Position numbers and translations under genes: made by a program. DNA of 64,000 nt from Schistocephalus solidus (taxonomy: Eukaryota; Platyhelminthes; Cestoda; Diphyllobothriidea; Diphyllobothriidae). A model generated the notes under the pieces. It was not told the DNA's origin. It was given only the letters and a program-made list of their open reading frames with translations, and made no database searches. Numbering within the stretch: the first letter of the stretch is position 1; each line of letters begins with the position of its first letter. This document shows positions 43,691 through 56,900 of the stretch, piece after piece. The stretch is from positions 26,405 to 90,404 of the forward strand of contig WEDG01001037.1 in the NCBI GenBank assembly GCA_017591395.1. The letters are read 5' to 3'.

Positions 43691-46600
43691 CGGAGGCCCG
43701 CCCACACACGCATCCCAAAGACACTTATAAATTCTCTACATAGCTCACAATTCCATTTCTCATGTAATTGTAACGGCCTGATGATGAATTACTGAAAACA
43801 TATGTTTTCAAAATGACTTTTCAATTGAAACAAGGGATTTCTTGCAGATCTAAGACAATCTTAGAGTTATCAGTCATTCAACCTCATGTATTTCTTCTCT
43901 AGTGATCCGAGAACGTAAATCAGGACAAGCATCGTGCATTCAGGATTTGTTAATTAAACTAACCTCTAGGGGATTGAACACTGAAGACATAAAACAAATA
44001 ATTTTTACTTAAATTATTATATGTCATCTCGCATTGAAATCAAAGGCTTGTAATTATCCTTTATTATTCTAATGTAATCCTTCTTCGGCGGGTTATTCCT
44101 TATATTTTGTTGGTATTGCTAGATTCATTGTAATTTCCTGAGAATCTCAAGTTCTTTGGCGCTTTAATGTGCGCTTTGAAAATTAAACAGAGAAAAGGAA
44201 TACGGAATTTAAATACGGGTTCATGAAAGAGCTATGTATTGCGCAAAGGGATAAACATTGATATATAACTTTTAGTTGAGCATAAACCTGCTTAAATAAA
44301 TGATTTTGCCCACCTCATGACTTAAGCAGCATTTTAAAAGTAGAAATTAATTGCATTCTGACAGCAAAAAAATTTGTTCCATTATAATGATTCAGTTTTG
44401 GAACCAAGGCAATCTTTTTCGCTTTGATATATATAAACCTTACAGGTATGATATGCTGCTAAATTTGGAGAACTTTTTTCTTCGATCGATTTTGAAGGTT
44501 TAAGATCATTCATGCTCCTTTAGTGCCTATGCTTAACGCCAAAATGACAGTGGTTTGCAATTATTTGCAATTAATTACTGCTTTACAATTTGTGGCCATT
44601 TGCTGTGCCATCTGTAGTGATGAGGATTTTAGGGAAAGTAAATTGCCGGCTATAGGCTTTGATGAGCGAATACGTGCATATCGTTGTTCCTCCAAATGGT
44701 GAATTACTTCTTTTGGGTGGGTTAGGTTGCTTCATTTACATGGACACAACTGATTACGGATAGCTTTTTCTCAGCATCAACCATACCAAATTTCCACCTT
44801 AGGTTAGTTTTGTTCTCAAAATGTTTCCTTCTATTCTCCAAGATAAACAAGTATAATTCCCAACGCCATCCCCCCATTAACATCGGGCGTGCAAAAAACA
44901 GTAAACTTGCCCTTTTTATGTCTGCCATTGCTCAGTGAGACCATTTCATTACCCATGGTGAACATATAGAACACGCAGCTTATCACCTTTTGAAACCTAC
45001 TTAGAGTTCTGTGTGCACATAACCTATAAATAGTTATATGATGATTGTTATAAATATTTTAATGGTCTGTCAGATCTTTGAATTGGTCCACTTACGGTGA
45101 ATCAGTGGTCTACACAAACCAAGTAGCTCCATTACGTAAGTGTCAACGGATTAAGAAAATCGATGAACAATCAGTTACAAGGAGACACTTCTCATAAAAA
45201 CGCCAACGTACGATGGGTTTGTGCAGATTAAATGAAATGATTTTGCTCCTCACATTGGATCCTGAAATATCATACTTCAGAAAATTTAAGAAGACTGAAT
45301 TTAGAGGAGTATTTATTGAAAGAAAGGCATATGCATTTAAGCAAACTTCCTTCTGAAATTAGGGCTTATTGTTTGTTCATTTTGGGGCGGTTTTACTTCA
45401 GGTTTCTTTCGCGTGCTCAACGCAAGGTCTTTTACACATTTAATGGACTATTGAGAGATTTACTTGTTATAAATATTCGGATCAGGATGGTCTTAAATAT
45501 TTCCGTGGAATCGATTCTGCATTTCATATTGGATTTACCTTTAAACTTTTTGCATTTAATTTAAAATGTCAATTCACTGGATTTCATATAGCACAGTCTA
45601 TTTTCGTCATTATATACCAAGCACCCAGAAAGTGCATTCTAACGACTCCAAAGCTAGCTCCCTTACCGAACATTTTGAAAGATCCAAGGGTTCACGTTTT
45701 CCTCTCTCACAGTCATTATATCATGAGGCGTTCAAATAATTTACTTACATCTTAGGTTTATGGTCCTGTTAAAATAACTTTTGCATTTATTTAGAACTCT
45801 TCATTTTGGGATCCAAATAAGTGTTCCATAGGTCTGCATTGCTAGTAAAAGAATAACTCCTGTCTTTTGCAGAGATCCAGAAACACAGACAAAGTGTTAA
45901 TTTCGAATTAAGTTCCTACACATAATAAAAAAATATAATTTTAGGGAACTTCGGTGTGGAGTCAAAGCCACTTTTTATAATTCCATGTAAACTCAACTAA
46001 GCCCTTATTAATTTCTTTATTTGCCTTATTGTTTAAAAAGAAAAAAAGGCGTTTAATTATTTACAATATAAATGAAAGCACACAAATTGTTAACCGAAAT
46101 TCTGAACAATTTCTCCGTTTCGATAAGGTAACTAACATTCAGTAGCGTCAAATGGCTGGAAGGTGAATAAGTTTCGTCCTAACCTCCTGCAAAATTCCTT
46201 TGAAAAATTGGCTGCGTACGTAATGAAGCCTTTTAGCGTTGCTTTGCGATGGCTTTAAAAATTGGTATATAATTTATAGACAAATGCACAATTTAGTAGG
46301 AAACTATGTATTCTCTAAATTTATTCCTTGAAAAGGTTATCCTTCAGTTTCAAAAACTTGTCCGATTGCCGACTTTTTTTAAACCCGGCCAGCCGTTACA
46401 CGTGCATTTAAGGTTTTCAAACTGTATGCTTTGCTCCTTTAGTCTAAGAAACCTTACGCAGTGCTCTACGCTATAAGCAATGCGTCACATTGTGCTCATA
46501 TAATTTTGCAATGGATGTGGATCATGTTGTATACTTTATAAGCAACACTAATTAATGTACAAATACGATGCGTTATGCATGGATGTTTAATGATTGTAAG

Positions 46601-47017
46601 GAATAAGTGATTTTAACATTTTTAAAAGCGAAAGAAACAATTTCGTCATGTAAAACATTTGGAAAAGGCATAAATTTCATCCAAATGAGGACAAGAAATA
46701 ATACTGCTGTGCTTGTTGCACTTGTAAGGGCATTGAAATACCATGATAGAAAATGCATAATGCACATGCGATCGTTTGTGTAATTTAGTGTTAGCAGGCA
46801 GTTTGAAGGGAGCTCGTTCGAAAGCCAGCGTTCTGATGTGTCTGAAATATCTTGGAATTAGGCTGCATAATAATTTATATTATAATGCTACTTTGGTAGC
46901 ATTTTGAATCGAAAAGACCTGTAAGAATTTTGATTGACATTTCATCAGATAGCAAAGCTGCTATCTTTATTATTTTATTAGCAACTCCGACTACACATCT
47001 TCGGGAACTGGAAGTTT

Positions 47018-47230
47018 CTAATCACATAGTTCAACAGGTACGGTGTGGAATGCACGCGTACGGCGCTTGAGGCCAAGTTCGTCGAGTTCGCTAACAAGCA
47101 CAAAGAAGATTCCCATTTCGTCCTGGTAATTGTAGTTCCTTTGCCGATCCTGGCGATACGTGGTGGTCATATTGGTTTTTAGTCCTGACTGCCTCCTGTC
47201 AGCAGGCTTTGAAATCCAAAAATGACGCAT
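47018..47230 (-). CDS. possible terminal exon, unrecognised protein
   Basis: The - strand frame, about 60 codons ending at the TAG near 47018, is less AT-rich than its surroundings and has C/G-ending codons, unlike the flanks. An acceptor-like CTGCTGACAG precedes it at about 47192. The peptide is acidic/hydrophobic in its middle (MGIFFVLVSELDELGLKRR) and ends FHTVPVELCD. I do not recognise the family and found no upstream exon, so this could be the last exon of an unknown - strand gene or a chance frame. Confidence 0.3.
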   Translation of the reverse strand: MRHFWISKPADRRQSGLKTNMTTTYRQDRQRNYNYQDEMGIFFVLVSELDELGLKRRTRAFHTVPVELCD

Positions 47231-48169
47231 ATGTGATTATACTACCCGTGATTGATGATTCGGTTGTCAATATGGCTTCTTGCGCCTGTCTCGGCCTTTG
47301 GTTTGTTCTCTCCCTTTCATTTCAGGAGCTATATTTGAGCTTCATTTCAGCTTCTGGTTACCGTTGCAGGAAAACGTTCTACCAGCTCTTTGGAAAAGTA
47401 AATCGTTCATTTATTTGGACCTATTTCCTCCAACAACGATCCTTGATTTCAAACCACAATGTTTACACTTATCCTAAGATTATGTGAAAGAACACTATTG
47501 TTGCTAGATGGAATCGAAACATTGTCACCCCATGCGAACTTATTTCGATACGATTGATTTACTCTGTCTTCTATATTCAGATGTAGCGATAGTCCTCTGT
47601 TCCGTACTCGTAAGTGCAGGTTATCCTGTTCACTGAGACAGTTCTTTTGGGATTGAAGAGTAAAGCTCTTAGGCTCGGAAGATCGGCTTTTCGATTATGC
47701 TCCGAAAATCAAGTTTTGTCGATAATCACAAAAAATGCGCATAAATGGGTAAATAGTTCGATAAAAACTTCCTTTTTCGTCTTGTTTGACTAGGAATCTG
47801 GTGGGGGTTCAGGATGAATTTGAATGAATTCTAGTTCAGTAGTAAAACTTTAAATCAGTAGCACTTGCCGGTTTTTTAAGGCTGTTCAGCCTTACTGGCC
47901 GCCATGTCCGATCCCGCCTTTGGACTATTTCACTCTGCCTTTATGCCCACTTCAGGTGAATGAGGAAGGGTAGAGTGCAGTAGACGCAGCGCACGTCTAG
48001 TATCGCTATAAATTTACTCACGTGCATGTGACAGTTCCCGTGCCTTGCAGGCTGTGTTTATGCGGTATACATCTCCAGTAACGAAGGCCAAACGAGAATC
48101 ACACCCTTTGGTCACATATTTCAACAAGAGATTTAGTTAAGAATAAAAGAGTTTCAATAGCAAGTTGGT

Positions 48170-48440
48170 GCTCACCGATCGGTTACAGGAATCACTCGTC
48201 CCGTTGTGTCTTGGGTTTCACTTTTGTGCACCGTCAGCAGCCGCATGGAAAATTATGGTTAAGGCAGAATAACATGACTGAAAAAAGGGCAAGGGAGACT
48301 GCAATGGTCAGTTCTGGCTTATAAGCCATCATCAGCCAACCATGTCTAACGCCAGGCGCTGCGGTGCCCGAGGCTTGAACTCGTGACCTGTTGGTTAGAA
48401 TTCCAACTCTTTACCAAATGCAACACGAGCTCGTTGTTTT
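48170..48440 (-). repeat. tRNA-derived SINE, long copy
   Basis: The order matches 4025-4300. Tail: ACCGATCGGTTACAGGAATC. Body: GTCAGTTCTGGCTTATAAGCC. Linker: CATCATCAGCCAACCATG. Head: box B CGAGGCTTGAACTCG near 48370 and a box A-like region ending at CACGAGCTCG (48426-48435). Confidence 0.7.
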
Positions 48441-50958
48441 GTCGGTTTCAATTGGGAATATTAACTATGAAACGTAGGTTTCGGTTATCTGAATAACAGA
48501 TAGGGCAGTATTTTTATGTGTTAACCACATGTCAGCATTCCGTTAATAAGCATGAGCAACTACATTAAATTTTAGCACGACTAAGCAAATAATAATCGAA
48601 AACATAGACGTTCAATTATTTATAAATTAGCAGAATATCAATTATCTGTTGTCTAAAAGCGGTGCACGCAGAAGTGAGAAAGCGAAGAAGTGACAGTTCA
48701 GGCAGAAAGCACATTCGCCTGAAATGCGCCATCTGCCAACATGCACATAGACTCGAATCTCTGATGTTCCTTATCCTCCCAAACGGTATGTATTGGTAAT
48801 TCAAGTTCGTCTTTGAATAATTATAGGAAAAACTACATGCGCTTATTTATTCCAAGTCCCCAATTCCTACTGTTGACCCTACATAATAACTTTTAGGTGT
48901 CATTTAACAAACGATGCCTTATAGATTTTGTCTCTTTAGGTGAAGCCTTTTCCATCCTAGTTCACGTAAGCAATAGTAAAAATAAGCTTATTTATTAATA
49001 CCCAGAAAACTTCTATCAGGCCAATGGCAAACCAAATGAACTCATTGATCGCTTTAGTCCCCTATTTCAAACCCTCTTTCCAGCAGCATACGTGCGACAT
49101 ACGTTTACTCCTCCTCTTTTTCTCACTCCCCCTATAAATCTCCCTTACCTTCCCCTCCTTCATCTCCTCCATGCAGCTCCAATTCTTGTATTTTTCAAAG
49201 CACCTTTCGTTGTTTACCCTCTTCTCATTAGCCATCAAAATATCTTCATCAATCTGGGATTTGGATACTAAATTTGGTTAATGTTTCTCTTGAACCAAAC
49301 TCGAGATCAAAACCTTTCTTCGTGCTTGAACTTAAAATTGGCGTTCAGGTCAGCTTTATAAAGTTTTTAGCCCACCCGTATAAACCAAATTAACCGGGGT
49401 GGATCATTGCAGCACTCAGAGCTTTAAAATGCACCGGCTTCTTTTATTTATTCCGCGTTTCCTCTGGAGTCCTGCTGGGGGATGTTCGTAGATCTTTATG
49501 CTTGTTTGAAATACGCTGCACCTAGTAGCGAAGTAAAAGTGGTATCGATTACTGAGCCCAAAGCATTGTGCTAATTATGATGATGGCGGTGGTTGTAGAA
49601 TTATTTGTTTGGTGAATGGCGCTGAGAATAAGTTCAAGAAGATCTAGAACTTTCTTTGTGAGAACGGGTATAGTGACCAAATTTATTGCGGAGAATGTTA
49701 TCGAACACTCGAAAAGCCTATCGTACTGACGATAGAAAATACAAAACTCGATCCCATAAGTTTCCTCATAAAGAGTTACTACTAGAAAACTCCTGGGAGA
49801 CGTACTGCTTCGTTTTTTTCACAAACCATCACAGCATGGAGAAGATAAGGGTTAAATTGCCAATTCAGAATACTTTCTATCTTCCTTTACTCTTTTACTT
49901 GCCGCTGAGAATTAAACTATATTATTTGTACGAAGTGGTGCCTTTCGAACAACTACGTTAGCATATCGCAGTGTGGCTGACAGATTTTGAGCTGAACAGC
50001 GTAAGCAGCACCCTCCTCGCCACATATGGTTGACTCTGAGCATCAAATGCGAACCAACGTAATCTTCGCTAAGTTTAATTTTAAACTAAGCGAAAGACCT
50101 GATACAGCGTCTACTAGCAACACCAGAAGCAGTTCCCATCGCTTGACGCAACACAGCCTCTTCGCCAGGCTGAGTTTAATGCAGATCTGACCTTAACCCT
50201 GGTCCAAATACAGGTAATCTGTTAACTGTATGCCATTTTTCCCGCCTTCCCTCCATCATTCCCAGCTTTTTGTAATCTACTCCTCATATTTAATAAACAT
50301 AACGACCTGAATTGATTTGTCCTTACAGCCTTTAATTATACTTCCATATTCACAACCTCTTCTCATGTGAAAAGATAAGCAATTCTTTTTAACTTTAACG
50401 TATGTTTTAATTAACAATTTTGTCCTAAATATGTACATTTTCTGATGAAAATTCATATAAGGTCTAACATGCTGTGAAATCGTTTTCTGAATCCTCCATT
50501 CATATTTTTTACAACAGTTTAACTTGCTGACCGAAATCTTACTCTGGCACAAGGATTATCAGGCAAGTATAACTGTCCCAAAGGTGTATCTTATTTTAAA
50601 AAATTGAATTTCCTTTTGACTAAAATTGCACACGCGCCCCTCAACTAGAAGCTAACAGCTATTTACTGCTCACAATACGCGAGCAAAATATATGAGTTCG
50701 GTGGTTGCAATTTACAATGCGAATTTCCATAAAACTGGAAACATCAGTTACGGTTAAGGGTGTGTATTAATTTTATATTAAACTCAAAAACGTTATAATT
50801 AAGTAAATGCGCAGAGAATAAAATGTTTCACAGTAAACATTCACTTAATAAAATCAGAAAAGGAGATTTAGACTTTGAACAACGAAGGTGCAAAAAGACT
50901 GTTAGAATAAAGTTAATCAGGGGTGGGGAAGAGAAGCGCCGAAGTCCGCCAATGCCAA

Positions 50959-53900
50959 TCAAAATGAGATGAATCTTGTTTGCTTACAGTAGACGATGTT
51001 GCCTTTTTTGATAACATACTCAATCAAGTCCTCAGTTTCACCAAAACGGAGTATGATGTGTTCCCATCTGCAGAAAAAAATGATTGTCATGCCTTTTGTT
51101 TTACTCACTGTCAGCTGCTAACAGGGAACGCAGTCTATTTAAAAAGTATTCCTGCCTGAATATTTATATTATTGTACCCATCTGGTCAAGCAATAGCGTC
51201 GAAAAATGGATAATTCTGCATTACGCAAAAACAGTTTCGGAGATTTTTGATTAAACTCAACTGCTTATAAATTTTCAAACTTTAACATGTAAAAACGTTT
51301 ACCGGGGAATAACAAACTTCAATTACTTGCTTGATGGCGAATAAAAGGTCAGAACAATTACCTGTACTGATCACCTCCAAAATATTCAAGAAATGAACCT
51401 TAGTAATAGAAAACCATTCAAAAATGTGAAAGCAGTTATTTTTAGTCTTGTCCAGTTATTTAAAATTGCTAAATTTAAAATCTATTGTAATTTGATTAGT
51501 TACCATTTTGTTCCAGCTGTCAACGTTGGAACGAAACATTCTGTATAGTTCACCTGCTATACCTGTTAATCTCTATGCATTAGTTGTCAACAAGGTTGCG
51601 TAAAGGTATTGTTAAAATATCACAAAAGTTGCGATAAAGTCTTTTGACTCCAGAAACAAACATTGATAGAAAATCAAATTCAGGATAATTAGCTTAAACC
51701 AGTTGTGTCATACGGATTTGCAACGTTTAGTCAAACGTTTTTGGCTATTCATGTAATCATAATTTAACAAGTGTATCTTTTGCATTTATAAAACTCATAA
51801 AATAAACAAAATGGACAGGAAGCGTTCAAAATGAAAAGAGTATCTGCAAAACTTTCAATTTTCATGATAGTTTTTTTAATTTTAACAGCTTGCTTAAAAT
51901 ATGATTTAAATTACGACCCTCGGTCAATCTTTTATGGGCAGCATTTGCTTCGCATTTCCTGTATCATGTGCAAAAAAGCCATTTCTTTCGGAGCTTCATG
52001 ATTTAGTATTATTCACAAAATTCTCATTTGCCTTATTGCAGGCATTAAATATTCCATGCAATAAAAAAGGTGAATTAGTTCCTCAAATTCTCGGAATTTT
52101 AAAACAAACGAGTTTTCCACATGTGCTAAAAAATTGCCTGCATCGATTGTGTCATTTAAAATAGCTAGCATCACATGCACTTATGTGCTGATGCTCATCC
52201 CGGCGTTTAATTTGTAACACTTACAACAAAATTCCAAAACAGATATTTGTTTTACGCCTAAACACACGGGCACGATTTTAGTTGACATTTCGACTGCATT
52301 TTCTGTATGCATTCGTTAAATGAGACCCTTAGCACCTAGGCATACTGATGGGGACAAAGAAAGATTTCCCTTTAGCTGAACGTTAAAAACGAAAGTGCAG
52401 AATGATAGGGAAGCTAAAGAATTTAAAGTGACACATCAGTCACTACCACTGCAATTAAGCGATGGTAATAAACTACTTTTAAATGACCGGTTGAGCAATA
52501 ATCGTGCCAGCTCCGAACGTGGACGGTGAAGGTTTGTTAATAAATTACTTGAATACAGCCTTAATATTGCCAACCAGTCGGCTGCTGAGTAGCCTCACCT
52601 TATACCTGCCACAACCAACGTGCTTCCTGCTCTCTCTGATTTTGTTTCTGATGGCTGATATGCATAAAACCCGAAGATTAATACTAAAACGGATCTTTTC
52701 CATGGTCATAACGTGGATCGTTTATTACTTACCAACTGATCCTTGCAATTTACATACAGAGTCACAGTCACCGTTTACAGTAGACTATCTAACTCATAAA
52801 GTATCGGTATCGCAATTAGATTTGGAAATACGCCCGTCATTGGGTATTGTGAATTGTTTTTTTGATGGAGTTGAGACGTGGAAAGCCTTTTCCTGAAGTA
52901 AGATTTCATTTCAAATGTGTTTTATGGATGAAAAAGATGTGTTTTTGGGTGAACTCAGAAGTTTTCTGCTGTTTTTTATTTGCTGTTATTAACGGTCACA
53001 GGTCAAAAGCTCTAAATTATACGCCTATGCTTTAAAGGAATATTACCAAATCTACTACAGAATTGGGAAGTCACCTATTGCATCACTGAAAATCAGGTGA
53101 AGGAATGCATGAAAAATCGCACTGTTTTCAAGGAAAAGGGGCGGATCCAGTCTGTAAATTTTTTTGTGCATATTCGTGGCGTTTAGTGCTATAAAATGCA
53201 GTAATGACCTCGTTTGATTTCTTTTTTACCATAAAGAGAATTGGGGGTGCTGCAATATATTTGCCTTATTTGTTGTCCTTTCATCAGTAAATTGTCATAA
53301 ATTAGTTTTTCGCGTTTGTGGTTTTCATTGAAAATAAATTATGCCTTAGCCAAGAACTTATAACTAATAAGCCATATTATGCCTTATTCTGAAATGGCCA
53401 TTTCTGACGCAGTAGCTGTCATCAGCCATTCATACCTGACCCAGGGGGTGCACCACACTAGGCTCGAACCCATGGCCAGTTTAGCAGAAGTATGACGCTA
53501 TAACCCACTGCAAAACGGGCTCACAGTATATGGGCACTCAACAATTGGTTACGGGGCTTACACGTCCCATTATGTATTTGGGCTCACTCTCCGGTCGAGC
53601 CAACGACCACACAGCAGCTAGTATTATAGACAGATGAATATTGCCGACAAAGACTAGGGAGATTGGACTAGCCATTTCTGGCAAGGTAGGCCTAATCAGC
53701 CAGCCATACCCAACCCCTGATGGTGACCCCCAAAGGCTCATACCTGTGACCTATTGAGTGGCAGTCCATTGCTCTAACCAGTACCTACGGCGCACATACA
53801 CCGCATTATCAACTTATTCTTTTGAAGTTTACTGGTGCTGCATTAATTCCTTCCTGCATGCAGTAGACGTCGTATATTGTGATGTTTTAAATATCGGTTG

Positions 53901-56900
53901 CTATTAACTTACGGTGCTCTTTATTATGCTTTTCGAATAAATGGGGCTGTGTCGGTCATTTTTGATGCATTAAACCGTCACAAAACTTATGGTGGCCTAA
54001 TGTTATTCGTAAATTTCGCATTTACACAGGCACCTCCATAGTTGCTCATCCTTCGAACCAGTATAGGTGAAAGTGCAATCATAGTACCAAAATAGATTAT
54101 CGATTTTTAACCCATCAAACTCACCTTCTCGTATTAATAACCACGAAGTCACCCTGCCGTCCCTCTGTTATTGCTCCGACCTTATGGGACAGCTTGAGAC
54201 TATATGCAGCATTTAACGTAACGGCCAAGAGCGCCTGTTCAAGCGTCAATCCGAGGGTTGTACAGGCAAGATACATGACAAGTGGCTAGGAAGAAAGATG
54301 TCATAAGATCAACATGCTAGCAAATAACAAACAAAAGTGTTTATTTCCTTAATTCCCTGGATGTTACTTTTCATGTTTACATCTCAGTTTTTGAAGATAG
54401 TTTATGCTTATATGGAAAGGCTACGTGGCTGCAATATTCATTGCTTAGTGTGACATTCTTAAAGATTAGATAAGTCAACAGCAAAAGCAGATATATATGC
54501 TTCTTAACTGGATTAATGCATCCTAATAAAATTCTTTGCTTCTCATTTTTTCATGGAATTAGCTGATGTATCTCAGCTACAAATGAATGAAAGCCTGTTT
54601 CGCCTTGTTCGCCGAGTGTTTGAATGGACGTTCATCGATCCGATTGGCTTCGAAAAATATCTCAGGGCAGCTCTTTGGTAGGCTCGCCAGTCTGCGAATC
54701 CGATCACAAGAGCTTGCCATGATACGTCAGTCTAACGACGCACGCCCATTCCTGTATTCGTAGCTACTCAGCAAGGCGTCTGGTCAGAGGTTTTATCGCA
54801 GGTTCGGCTGGTTGAAAGCGTATGGATAAACTTGAAATAATATGGTCCATTTCTTCCATATGTTTGCTGGTCAACGTATGATAAATGAATTAAAAAGCAA
54901 CAAACTAACCAATACTGCATTCGTGGATCTAGAATACCTGATAGTTTTACTTTTAAGCAGGAAAACGAGAATCCTTTTTGTAACTGGAGGATAAATATAA
55001 ATAGACAACCCACAGTTGCTACGATTTAGTGCCATTTCGTGGACGGTTATCTGCACTGAAGGATAATGTGCTTCTATATTTGCAGGAACGACTCTCTTCC
55101 GGCCCTCGAAGCTGAACCTTTGTTTCTGCGCCTATGGCCTGAGAGGGAGCTAATATCTGTTGTCTGAACACATGGCATACGTTCTACCTTACCTCTCGAT
55201 GACATTTTTGTGGGGACCCTAGAGAAAACTGGTGTTGCTAAGAGGTTGCTAAGTTTGCGATTTGCAGAACTCACCATAGAAGAACAGTATTGGCCCGAGT
55301 TAAAGTTTGTGCCCAGAATGATTGGGACGCCGGCCTGAGCAATTGAAACCGCGGGTGGGGAGTGACGACGCAGAAGAGACGTTATTGGCAAAATTATCGC
55401 AGCCGTCGGGGATTTTGTTAGCGCAGCCACACCGGCTGGTGTGATGTTATCTAGGTCACTGACAGCGCGTGCTTTTAGAGATGCCGCAAGCTGTCAATTT
55501 GAGAAATTCGCGCAAAACACAAATCGTCACTTAGAAGACTGAAAGGCCTTTTTATTGTTATGGTATTGGGATCTGGGTTAGATGTGCGCTGTATTTAAGC
55601 TTTTAATGTTACCGAGCTCTTATAGGACATTCCAAAGTATGCAAAGGGCTGAAATATTTTAGAAAAAAAAATAGCTCAGCACCTATTACTAGTCGAGCTC
55701 GGCATTTTATTTGTTTAAATTGTTATATTAATACCGCTAATTTAACTTTCTCGTGGCCCAATGATAGATCGTTGTACTACCTAATTCTCATTGGCCAAGG
55801 AATCTGGGTTCGAACTCAAAGTCCCCCAAAACTGGGATTTCGTGTGACCGACTGACAATGGCATTAACGTTTCATTTTTTGCACCTATCTTTTTTCCTTC
55901 CTCTAGGTCCTTTTCTAATCTAACAGTTTATCTTATTACTATACAATGACCGTACGCGGATGAAAAGGAGGTCATTATATTTTAGAGCGTCATTTAATGC
56001 TGCATAGTTTGTCGTCTTCGCTTTGCCCAAATTATGTTACGCATTATATAAGCACTGTGCAAACCGAAGGTAGCAAACAGCATCTCTGATAACGGGAATT
56101 TAGGCATTATTACTATGACCACAAAATATTAATCCTATGCAGTTCTTGCTAATCTTTATTTAGATTTTTCCGATTCCAGTGATAGTTGTGTGCAGTTACC
56201 AGCACTTTTATGCGTCTATGACGAAAATACTTGTCAGTCGAGTCAACGTTGAACTGTTAAAATAGTCCATCGCTATAGAAAATGACACAAACTCATAGTA
56301 TGCACTAACCATTTCAAGCGTGTCACAAGCCTATCACATAAATTCAATCTGGGTTCAATTTATTTTCGCCCAAATTAACATAAAAACTACGTTTCGAGAC
56401 AATTTGTCTCAGTAAATATTTGTTGGGAAATTCCTTTGATGAAATAAATCCAGTTTTCTGGTAATGGAGCTGCAAGTAACAAAATAACTTAAAGAGTACA
56501 TTTTGGAGGAATTCAGTTGTACGCTCTTAGTTCCGAAAGAATTAGATTAAACTATGGGTGAACTTTTTCGAGATTGCTGTCTCATTTGTTGTTGTCGGTT
56601 AGTCGTCTATCTTTAATGTTGGTTTTACTGATCGAAATTTTCAAGTCATAACTTGTAAAGTTTTAGGGAACATTCACCGTGAACATAGCATTTAAAGGCT
56701 AGCCTGGTCTGTTGGTGGGACCATAAACAATAATCGAAGATGATGTAGAGACTGGCCGGAACTCAAGCCTTGTTACCACATTAAACCACTTTGTTTGGTA
56801 ATTTATTGATCACATATCTGCTTTCCATACCGGCACGTAGCCGTCCCAATAGAAACGTCATTTTCACGCAATCTTCCCACTCCTTAATCGTAAGTCTGAA

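Larger units (their letters stand above)
43700..50958. other. AT-rich region without a firmly identified gene
   Basis: No family was recognised. Weak candidates are listed separately (44857-45010 and 47018-47230). A SINE copy lies at 48170-48440. The rest shows nothing I can support. Confidence 0.4.

Noticed and set aside
55074..55430. 118-codon single-exon - strand gene
   Set aside because: Its first part is exon 8 of the AMDHD1-like gene. The rest is read-through past the GT donor at 55274.
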